Origin: Calothrix sp. PCC 7716
GTDB taxonomy: Bacteria; Cyanobacteriota; Cyanobacteriia; Cyanobacteriales; Nostocaceae
Assembly: GCF_019977735.1 (NCBI RefSeq)
Contig: NZ_AP025018.1
Span: 9,552,580-9,616,579, forward strand
Length of the DNA: 64,000 nt
Reading direction: 5' to 3'
Shown here: positions 1 to 7,300 of the stretch, piece by piece
How positions within the stretch are numbered: position 1 is the first letter of the stretch
How the letters are laid out: each line of letters opens with the position of its first letter
The notes under the pieces: generated by a model
Told to the model about the DNA's origin: nothing
Databases searched by the model: none
Seen by the model: only the letters and a program-made list of their open reading frames with translations
Translations under genes and position numbers: made by a program

Positions 1-112
1 GGTCGAGCAATTCCGAGATAAAAGTTATCGCCCTCTCTGGATTGTCCATCTTGATAAAGTCGCCAATTTCGGCCAAGTCCGCCTTTGCGGCAGCCGTGAT
101 TACCACCTTCAT
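1..112 (-). CDS. parE: ParE/RelE-type toxin, partial (cut by window start)
   Basis: The first 37 codons of a toxin gene run off the window edge. The N-terminus reads MKVVITAAAKADLAEIGDFI, then KMDNPERA, the usual start of ParE-type toxins (alternating hydrophobic first strand, then a helix ending in an N-P-x-R/A turn). Its ATG at 110-112 overlaps the TGA of the upstream antitoxin gene in a 4-base ATGA, the normal translational coupling of parD-parE pairs. ParE toxins usually act on DNA gyrase and some relatives cleave mRNA; the target cannot be told here. Base composition is clearly more G+C-rich than the rest of the window, suggesting acquisition by transfer. Confidence 0.82.
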   Translation of the reverse strand, partial: MKVVITAAAKADLAEIGDFIKMDNPERAITFISELLD

Positions 113-375
113 ACGGAATCACCAAAACGCTCACGCAATTCAGCCCTTACTTCGTCAAGCTCTTGCACCCGTGCAGCTTCAGCATCAGCAAGCCCCCGTG
201 CTATCGCGGTATCGATTTTTGCCAGTCGTCTGTCTCGTTCCATCATGCCGCGAAGTGCTTCGCGGATAATTTCGCTATTTGAACCATACAAGCCGGATTC
301 TACCTTGCGGCGCACAAAATCCGCCATCTCAGAAGGCAGGGTGATCGATAGTTTCTCAGCAGGTTGCATCAGCAC
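109..375 (-). CDS. parD: ParD-like ribbon-helix-helix antitoxin
   Basis: 88-residue protein. The N-terminus (KLSITLPSEMADFVRRKVES, about residues 8-27) is a ribbon-helix-helix beta strand followed by a helix; the next segment (YGSNSEIIREALRGM) is the second helix with the S-x-S-E-I-I-R-E-A-L pattern of ParD antitoxins. The acidic C-terminal half (ADAEAARVQELDEVRAELRE) would wrap the toxin. Known members bind their own promoter as dimers and neutralise the toxin, so autoregulation is likely. It sits directly upstream of parE with a 4-base overlap. Codons are G+C-rich (GCG, CGG, CTC) unlike neighbouring cyanobacterial genes. Confidence 0.85.
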   Translation of the reverse strand: MLMQPAEKLSITLPSEMADFVRRKVESGLYGSNSEIIREALRGMMERDRRLAKIDTAIARGLADAEAARVQELDEVRAELRERFGDSV

Positions 376-674
376 AGCTCCTAAACGCGGTCTATAAGTA
401 GTATTTTATAGCATATAATACTACCAAAGCATCTTGAATATAAGGATTTCCATATTTCTTTTGAAATCATTGGGAGACCCGCAGTCACTAATTTCTAATT
501 TCACTTCTCTATTCTTGAATGGACAAGCACCGCAGCGAAGCTTGCCCTATCCCGTATGGCAGTCAGCTTGCGCGTGATGTGGAATTCAAAGGGTGGATAA
601 AAGTTTCGGCGCCGCTCCAAAAGTCACTATACACATTCATCTGTAATTTTAGTAACCAAAAACATTCAGTCTAA

Positions 675-718
675 GTATTTATATTGATAAAAAATCGACT
701 TTTTATTTTTTGGCTTAG
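675..718. repeat. Interspersed repeat, copy 1 (ATCGACTTTTT element)
   Basis: The sequence GTATTTAtATTGA followed by a run of A, ATCGACTTTTT and a T-rich tail ending in CTTAG recurs at 25951-25994 with only a few differences. Both copies are intergenic. Function unknown. Confidence 0.6.
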
Positions 719-828
719 TATATAAATTTACTTTTATGCTGTTTTGTCAGCATTGTATAGACGAGTTAAGGGGGCTGGCACTCTTATAAATATATAGTCA
801 AAATACTACTTTACGCAAATAACAGACC

Positions 829-1225
829 AAGACTTCTCACCTTGGTTCACCGAACGGCAACAGCTGCCGTTCGGTAGAATGGTTTAAAATAACTTCACAA
901 CAATTGGAAAAGTCTACTTTAATCTGGTATCTTTATAAAGAAGTATTAGCGATGGTTGAGAATAATCCTAATGCTATTAACGACCGTTTGGATTTGTTAG
1001 TCAGTGAAGGAAGTGTAGCAAGGATTTAGGGGTAATCTGTCCCCAGATTTTAGTACTAGTTTGAAGAGATAAATGTAGTAATAAAAGGGAAAGTTGACGT
1101 AGCAAATATAATTAATAATCCTGGGATTATCAGGAAGCCAGCAAAAAACGAACTTGTTATCCGGTTAAATACTATTCTAATCTGGAATATTAACTTTTCA
1201 TTCGTTTGCTCAACCAGTTTATAGT
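829..1225 (+). pseudogene. Possible eroded coding sequence, family unknown
   Basis: One forward frame reads like protein in two blocks separated by stop codons. The first block (ending at the TAG at 1027-1029) includes STLIWYLYKEVLAMVENN and RLDLLVSEGSVARI. After in-frame stops at 1033, 1051 and 1057, the same frame resumes at 1060 with FEEINVVIKGKVDVANIINN. The composition is protein-like but I do not recognise a family, and it may be chance in A+T-rich DNA. Confidence 0.2.
849..875. repeat. Perfect hairpin, 11-bp stem
   Basis: ACCGAACGGCA (849-859) and TGCCGTTCGGT (865-875) are exact reverse complements separated by 5 bases. No T-run follows on either side, so it is not a standard terminator; it is more likely an interspersed palindrome. 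Confidence 0.6.
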
Positions 1226-1285
1226 AAATAAGTATTAGTTAACGGTGCCTGCAAGTTAGTTGAAATAGAAATGATAAATACAATT

Positions 1286-1316
1286 GGGCGCCATGCTACA
1301 AATAAACATGGCACCC
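1286..1316. terminator. Hairpin containing GGCGCC
   Basis: GGGCGCCATG (1286-1295) pairs with CATGGCACCC (1307-1316) with one mismatch around an 11-base loop. A T-run begins about 20 bases later, so terminator function is uncertain. It lies downstream of no clear gene. Confidence 0.25.
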
Positions 1317-1630
1317 TAATTTAGTAATTGATTATTTTTTAAAATTCAGAGTCTTTATATAAGTGACTCCGTTTGATAACGAAATGTAACATACTATTTA
1401 GATTCTCATCAAATAAGAAATATTCGTTTATATTTAATGTTTTCTTTAGATTTGCTTGCTAGGAATGCTTGGATAGGGTTTGAATTATCTTAAAAACTAG
1501 AAACTTGGCTTCGTTGTGTAAGTTCTGCTGGTAAATCACCCATTAATTGTTGGTATTGTAGAGAGGTTTTGATGAATGTCTCTAAAAATACCAACAAAGT
1601 CAATATACTGATATAGGAGGATAAAGCTAT

Positions 1631-2530
1631 TTATTTTGAGACAAATCTAGAGTTGATTCGCAAAGATATTTCATCTTCTATTACATCAAACGTCAAGGGT
1701 TGAGAATTAATTTTTAATCGTTCGTTCCCATCTACCCATAAAGTCAACCACGGATATTCACTCATTATCCCATTCAAAGCAGCAATTCTTTGCGGTGTGG
1801 GTGGATGGCTACTATTAACTGTATAGTCGGAAGGTAAACGAGAAAGTAACTTAAATACTCGTAAACCGCCATTGACATCGTAACCTGCTGTACTCATATA
1901 TTTGTAACCAACTTCATCAGCTTGAAATTCTTGTTGACGACTTAATGCTTGTAGTGCATTATCAAACTCTTGTTTTTTCTGAAGCATAATTCGCTGTTTG
2001 ATGACATCTTTTTTGGCTATTGATATTGGTTTATCAGATTTTTGTTTTTCTGCTACAATCCAGTTAGTAAACTCTTCGTCTGCTTCTTTCAATAATCTAT
2101 CTTTTAAACTAGACTCAAGTTCAATTTGCTGTGCTGCGTGGCGTTGTGTATGGTGAGCTAACTCATGACTGATGATAAAAGCTAATGCTGCATCATCACC
2201 GTGTATTTGGTCTAATAAGCCTTTATAAATTACTATTTTATTTAATTCGCCAGCGTATGCATTTATATCATATTTATCGCTAACTTCAAAACGCCAAGGA
2301 TGGTCATCAAGTCCATTCGCGCGAATTACTTTTTCTGCAACGCTATAAACCCACTGTAAGTCAGTCTTTTTTTGTTGTGTTTGTGGAGTAGATATTGATG
2401 AGTTTATATTTGATAATTCTGGTAATGTAACTAGTGCTTGGGCAAAGCTTGGTGTATTAAGGTTTAGTAAGATGCTGCTGCTAAATCCTAATGTGGTGAA
2501 GAGAATTTTGCGAATGTGTGAGGTTTTCAT
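1631..2530 (-). CDS. Secreted M48-family metalloprotease
   Basis: 299 residues. An N-terminal signal segment (about residues 8-31, ending SFAQA) implies export. The zinc site is intact: HELAH at residues 122-126 (H122, E123, H126), and the third ligand E201 in the ExxAD motif EFQAD typical of M48. Known relatives (YggG/LoiP, BepA, Oma1-like) act on misfolded or envelope proteins. Between the two motifs lies a Lys/Glu-rich helical insert (about residues 140-195). There is no C-terminal TPR, and the protein ends about 100 residues after E201. It may share a transcript with the upstream small secreted gene (gap about 140 bp). The specific substrate cannot be inferred. Confidence 0.88.
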   Translation of the reverse strand: MKTSHIRKILFTTLGFSSSILLNLNTPSFAQALVTLPELSNINSSISTPQTQQKKTDLQWVYSVAEKVIRANGLDDHPWRFEVSDKYDINAYAGELNKIVIYKGLLDQIHGDDAALAFIISHELAHHTQRHAAQQIELESSLKDRLLKEADEEFTNWIVAEKQKSDKPISIAKKDVIKQRIMLQKKQEFDNALQALSRQQEFQADEVGYKYMSTAGYDVNGGLRVFKLLSRLPSDYTVNSSHPPTPQRIAALNGIMSEYPWLTLWVDGNERLKINSQPLTFDVIEDEISLRINSRFVSK

Positions 2531-2671
2531 AATTGTAAATGTTGCTGTTTGTTGGTTGAATATCTTTGATAATGTCTACGAGATAACAATGGTATTTTTA
2601 TGCAATTGTGATTTTAATATTTAGGCATTTATTGCCAAAAAGCGGGCAAATTGCCCGCATTAAAAGTATTT

Positions 2672-3244
2672 TCAGCGTACACGTTCTGGATAAACACCGA
2701 AAGAATCAAAGAAATTAACAGCTTCTGTGGTTAATTCTCCTTGTGTTACAGCTGCCATCAAATACATTCGTCCTTTGACTATAAATCCCCGATATTGTCC
2801 TGTTGTTCCATCAGTATGTTGCACTAGCAACTCTAAACCAGGGTATTCACCAACTTCCAAATTAGTGCTTCTCACGATTTTCCCTGTACTGGTCATTTCT
2901 CCTCGCATTGAAGTCTGTAATGCTTCACGAATTTGGTCAGCAGATAAATAAGCTGCTTGAACTGGCATATCTCTGTGGAGAATAGCGTAGGCAGTTTGGC
3001 TTGTGTCACTCCATGAGATTAATTTCCTATATTGATTTTCTTGTACAGAACCAGGCATCTGAATAGAAAAATCTCTCTCTGGTCCCCAGTAGGTGTCATT
3101 GAGCGCAATTTGATTCGATGATGCTAATAATGTTGATTCAGATTTATTGACTTCGGTTTTTGATAAGCTAATTGCTTGTGCTTTTGGAAGACAAGTTGAA
3201 GTTAGTAACACTAGAGTTGTCAGTGCCAATTTCCATGCTTTCAT
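2672..3244 (-). CDS. Secreted protein of unknown function
   Basis: 190 residues with a clear signal peptide (MKAWKLALTTLVLLTSTCLP, cleavage probably after AQA at 22-24). The mature part contains W-G-P-E-R-D-F-S-I-Q-M-P-G, a short 'F-x-I/V-x-M-P-G' motif that recurs in small exported cyanobacterial proteins, and a mixed alpha/beta pattern to the end (FFDSFGVYPERVR). I do not recognise a named family with certainty; a PsbP- or DUF1795-like fold is possible but unproven. It precedes the M48 protease gene in the same direction, so both may form an envelope-maintenance pair. Confidence 0.7.
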   Translation of the reverse strand: MKAWKLALTTLVLLTSTCLPKAQAISLSKTEVNKSESTLLASSNQIALNDTYWGPERDFSIQMPGSVQENQYRKLISWSDTSQTAYAILHRDMPVQAAYLSADQIREALQTSMRGEMTSTGKIVRSTNLEVGEYPGLELLVQHTDGTTGQYRGFIVKGRMYLMAAVTQGELTTEAVNFFDSFGVYPERVR

Positions 3245-4059
3245 GTTATTATATCCTATGAATATTTAGGGTAAGTTCTATTGTATGAACCCCTTCATAG
3301 GGAGATACGAATTAATTTACGTATAATTATGCAGGTTGTGAAATATTTTTTTGATTTTGTTGAAGAATAATGTGATACTGTATGGTGCCTACCCTACAAG
3401 AAATTTTGGGATGTTTTTTGATTTGGAAATAATAGTAGATTTGGCGCCAGTAGAAATGCCTTCTTGTTGTGTCATCCCTTGTACCCGGATTTCTCACAAA
3501 GATTTTAAATATTAGCCAAAACGCTTGTGACACTTAGGTTTTAGCTAAAATACCCTATTCCATACTGTTATAATTCGTGCTGTGTTTAAAACGCTTGAAA
3601 TGAAAGCTAGATAAAGCTTTCAGCAATAATAATGGCGCCGCTTGTGAGAAATGCGGGTGTAGCGTGAGTTCGGCAACCGTCTTGTTTTTAGACTTACAAA
3701 AGATATGCCGATAGTTATGGCGCTAAGGAATTTGTCCACCAAGCTGGTGGACGAATGACTCATCCAGGTAGGCTTCTGCGAAAGCCCGCATATAAAGCAG
3801 GTTAGTGCGACTTAGGATGATAGCAAAACTATTCTTCGATTAACAGGAAATCTCAGCAATCAGTCAGCAATGCGGTTATTTGCGATAGCCGAGATAGGAG
3901 AATTTGCTTCAATTAGATTAGCATTTGCTTGGATTCGGAGTATTAACGTGCCATTAATTCTTGGGCAAACAAATTTTTTTCTAGAATTTGATGTTTGTTT
4001 TTATCGTTCTAAACTCGAATTTGAAATTAAGCCTAAGCAAGAGTAAAATATTTTGACTC
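3245..4059. other. Intergenic region with repeat fragments
   Basis: About 815 bp without a convincing gene. It contains two GGCGCC sites, a hairpin with arms GTCCACC/GGTGGAC (3734-3740 and 3746-3752), and short segments such as CTGCGAAAGCCCGC that look like pieces of interspersed cyanobacterial repeats. A 68-codon reverse frame at 3327-3533 is not supported. Confidence 0.55.
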
Positions 4060-7000
4060 TTAGCGCTTGATGTTGTCACACAAACGCCTATCTTCTGGAC
4101 TGACGTTGGGGTTATTTTGCAGGTAGTCGTGTAGCCAATTGCAACTGCGTTTCATTAGTTTGTTTGGATTAAGTTCCCACAAGATAACTTTTCCTCCACT
4201 ATGTGCAGCAAGCATTTGCCCATCATAACTGAAGCTAACGCTTTCTGGATATATCTCATTTGGAATTAGGGTTGTTAGTAAGTTACCTTCTCTACTCCAA
4301 AGTTTGATAGTTAGGTTTCGATCAGTACCAGTAGCTGAAGCTATCATTTTTCCGTCAGGGCTAAAATTAACATACTTTACTTCTTTTTCATGATACAGAG
4401 TTTTTATCAATGTTCCATCTAGCTTCCAGAGTTTTACTGTATTATCATGACTTGATGAAGCAATAATCTCACTATCAGGGCTGAAACTTACACTATTAAC
4501 TGTTCCATTATGCCCCTCTAAAGAGAGAGATTTTATGCTCTTTAGATGCCATAAGTTTATACTTCCATCATTCCCGGTAGATATAATAATTTTGTTATTA
4601 GAGCTAAAATTTATATTTGTAATATAAGGAGAATAATTATCGCTTCTTTTCTCGATTTTATCTTTAAAAATATGTTGAAAGGTGTTAATTAACTTACCTT
4701 CACTACTACTAATTTTAATAGTCGAATTTCCATATGAATATGAAGCAACCAATTTGTTGTCATAACTGAATTTTATATAGTCATTTTTTTTACTTTTAAA
4801 AGAATGAAGTAATTTATTATCTGTACTCCAAACTTTAAAAGTTATATCATAATCGTTTAATTGAAGATTGATAGCTTGATCTATAGGGAGATTATTAACT
4901 TTAGTTTGTGGGCAGTAAATTAACTCTGTAGACTCCAATTGAATATAATTATGTTCTTTTTCTTGACTATGGCATTGAAGTTTTTTTACCAACTCTCCCT
5001 TCCAATTTAAGAGATAATAAATTCCATTCTTACTTACCGTGATTATTTTTCTGTTATCAATAGAAAATATATCTTCAGTAGGTTCTATAGCGTCAGTAGT
5101 ACTATTTAACGACCATAATCTGATAGTCTTATCAAGACTTGCTGAGGCGATAATTTTTCCATCAGGGCTGAAACTTACACTGCTCACGGCTTGTTGATGA
5201 CCTTTATAGATTTTAAATGCTATCCCCCTTGCTTGTAGTTTTGAACTACCATCTGAGATAATATCACTTGCTCGAAAAATCAACACTTCCCAAACTATTA
5301 TAGTACCATCATGACTTACTGAGGCGATTTTCTTACCATCAGAGCTAAAAACAACTCTGTAAACGCCACCAGAATGTCCTTCTAGGGTATCAAGTAAAGT
5401 GCCGTTTCGATTCCAAAGTTTAATAGTACCATCAGTACTACTTGAGGCAAGAATTTTTCCGTCAGGACTAAAAGTAACATCCATAACCCAATTATTATGT
5501 CCCTTGAATGAGGAAATTAATTTTCCATCTAAACGCCATATTTTCACTGTATTATCTGCACTAGAAGATGCTACAGTTTTACCATCTGGACTAAAGCTGA
5601 CTCTAGTAAAAAATATACTTGGTGCATCAGTATCACCATGCCCTTTTAGTGTAGTAATCAAATGACCGTCATCCATACGCCACAATTGTGAAGTTCCATC
5701 ATCAAGAGCAGCAGCAAGTATTTTGCCATCAGGGCTAAAGTTTACTCTGTAAACTTTGCTGTCGTGTTGAAATGTTTTAATTAAAGTCCCATCTAATTTC
5801 CAAAGTTTAATAGTTCTATCAAAACTAGCTGAGGCAATCGTCTGTCCATCAGGACTAAAAGCTACATCTATTACAAAATCTTTATGTCCCTTAAAAGTCC
5901 TTATTAAACTACCATTAGTGTTCCAAAGTTTTATTGTTTTGTCAAGGCTGGCTGAAGCGATGATTTTTCCATCTGGACTAAAACTTACACTAATAATACC
6001 ATCACTATGTCCTTCCACACGGTTAAATTCTTCTACTCCATAGACAGCTTGAAGCATAGCAATTGTAACTTTAGTTTGGATATCCTGATTTACTAGAAAT
6101 GTTGTTTGTAATTTTTTTTGTGCTTTTAAACTTTCTAGCAGAGCCTCTAACTTTTGGTTTCCAATCAATAAAGATTCTGAAGATTTACTGATAACATCAA
6201 TTTGATTGATTTGTGCTGACCACCATCCCAATCCAGCAACCCCAGCAAAAATCAAGGCAATCACCAAGAACACTACAAGTCCTAAAATAGTGCGTTGCCT
6301 TCTCTGTAAACGTTCCAGCCTCTCCTTCTCCCGTAACTCCACACTTCTCTCAATAAACCATCGCTGCGGTTTACTAACTTCCCCACTCCTTTGCTGTAAC
6401 CAATCCTCTGCTACAGCCAAAGGCGCCCCTCGCAACAAAGCCCCATCATCTCTGTTACTATCCACCCATTGCTGCAACGCCACCATCAAACCTTGTTGCC
6501 AAATGCGGAACTTGCGGTTTTCCTGCATCCATCCTCGCAACATTCCCCAATGGCGAATCAATGCCTCATGAATGACTTCCACTGTTTCCTCATTGGTTGA
6601 CTCATTGCGGTTCGTCACCACCAACCGCTCAGAAGCCAAGCATATCACCAAATCCCAATTATCTAACCCCACTTCCTCACTTGTCGCTAACCTGCGGGTA
6701 TCTTCTGTACCTTCCCCCGGTTGTACCAACTGAATAAACACCTGTTGCGCTTTTGAACGTTCCGACTCGCTCAAGTTTCCATAAACTGCCTCTGCATAAT
6801 TTGCCAGCGCTTTTTCTATACCGCCAATTTCATCATAGGCTTGATGCGTCAACTTTCCTGCATGCTGGTGCTTCCACAACTGGCTCAATGTAAATTCTAG
6901 CAAAGGCAGGCGCCCATCCCCTTCTTGGATATCATCAATTATGGTATTGCATAAACCTTGCTCAAACTCAAAGCCCAACTTTTTTGCAGGGAGTATTATG

Positions 7001-7176
7001 GCTTGCTCCAATTCCTCTCGACTCATCCGCACAACAGGTTCTAATTGATACTCTTGCAACAACGCACAACCAAAAGGTTCGTAATCATCGAGTGCCTTAC
7101 TTAAAAAATCTGCTCTAATGGTTAATAATAAGGTAAAGAATGGTGTGTTTTTGACGGCTTGCAGCAACCCATCCAA
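4060..7176 (-). CDS. STAND-type WD40-repeat protein, N-terminally truncated
   Basis: 1038 residues from a TTG start. Residues 1 to about 290 match the C-terminal half of the STAND NTPase module found in cyanobacterial WD40 proteins (LLTIRADFL; LPLLEFTLSQLW; EALIRHWGMLRGWM). A transmembrane helix follows (about 295-318, ILGLVVFLVIALIFAGVAGL), then roughly a dozen WD40 blades with the F-S-P-D-G-K-x-x-A-S-x-S signature. Recognisable homology continues a little upstream of the TTG ([15 protein letters not shown], to about 7222) but then becomes unrelated and hits a TAG at 7258-7260. The Walker A/B part and any N-terminal effector domain are therefore missing. Full-length relatives are signalling or conflict-system ATPases. 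This copy probably cannot hydrolyse NTP and may be a decaying gene, although its WD40 half is open for 3 kb. Confidence 0.8.
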   Translation of the reverse strand: MDGLLQAVKNTPFFTLLLTIRADFLSKALDDYEPFGCALLQEYQLEPVVRMSREELEQAIILPAKKLGFEFEQGLCNTIIDDIQEGDGRLPLLEFTLSQLWKHQHAGKLTHQAYDEIGGIEKALANYAEAVYGNLSESERSKAQQVFIQLVQPGEGTEDTRRLATSEEVGLDNWDLVICLASERLVVTNRNESTNEETVEVIHEALIRHWGMLRGWMQENRKFRIWQQGLMVALQQWVDSNRDDGALLRGAPLAVAEDWLQQRSGEVSKPQRWFIERSVELREKERLERLQRRQRTILGLVVFLVIALIFAGVAGLGWWSAQINQIDVISKSSESLLIGNQKLEALLESLKAQKKLQTTFLVNQDIQTKVTIAMLQAVYGVEEFNRVEGHSDGIISVSFSPDGKIIASASLDKTIKLWNTNGSLIRTFKGHKDFVIDVAFSPDGQTIASASFDRTIKLWKLDGTLIKTFQHDSKVYRVNFSPDGKILAAALDDGTSQLWRMDDGHLITTLKGHGDTDAPSIFFTRVSFSPDGKTVASSSADNTVKIWRLDGKLISSFKGHNNWVMDVTFSPDGKILASSSTDGTIKLWNRNGTLLDTLEGHSGGVYRVVFSSDGKKIASVSHDGTIIVWEVLIFRASDIISDGSSKLQARGIAFKIYKGHQQAVSSVSFSPDGKIIASASLDKTIRLWSLNSTTDAIEPTEDIFSIDNRKIITVSKNGIYYLLNWKGELVKKLQCHSQEKEHNYIQLESTELIYCPQTKVNNLPIDQAINLQLNDYDITFKVWSTDNKLLHSFKSKKNDYIKFSYDNKLVASYSYGNSTIKISSSEGKLINTFQHIFKDKIEKRSDNYSPYITNINFSSNNKIIISTGNDGSINLWHLKSIKSLSLEGHNGTVNSVSFSPDSEIIASSSHDNTVKLWKLDGTLIKTLYHEKEVKYVNFSPDGKMIASATGTDRNLTIKLWSREGNLLTTLIPNEIYPESVSFSYDGQMLAAHSGGKVILWELNPNKLMKRSCNWLHDYLQNNPNVSPEDRRLCDNIKR

Positions 7177-7300
7177 GAATATCTTACGTTCGTTTGCATC
7201 TGTATAAAGTGTATAAATTTCTCGTTTAATTGAAGATTGTAATAGCTTTGACGCACCCTACCAGTTAATTCTAATCAATTATTTTACCGAAGGAGCAAGT

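Larger units (their letters stand above)
376..1630. other. Long non-coding/decayed stretch
   Basis: About 1.25 kb without an intact gene. It holds a repeat also found near 25.95 kb (675-718), a perfect hairpin (849-875), a short eroded reading frame (about 829-1225), a GGCGCC-containing hairpin (1286-1316), and otherwise A+T-rich sequence in which I see nothing else. Confidence 0.6.

Noticed and set aside
42-269. 75-codon forward frame
   Set aside because: Lies antisense to parD and parE, whose protein families and 4-base overlap are clear.
1631-2530. M48 protease as the missing PqqA protease (PqqF)
   Set aside because: PqqF is an M16 enzyme with an HxxEH motif; this is an exported M48 protein 30 kb away, with no link to the pqq operon.
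3327-3533. 68-codon reverse frame containing RNPGTRDDTTRR
   Set aside because: The stretch derives from an interspersed repeat-like sequence (CATCCCTTGTACCCGGATTT), with no ribosome site and no protein family.
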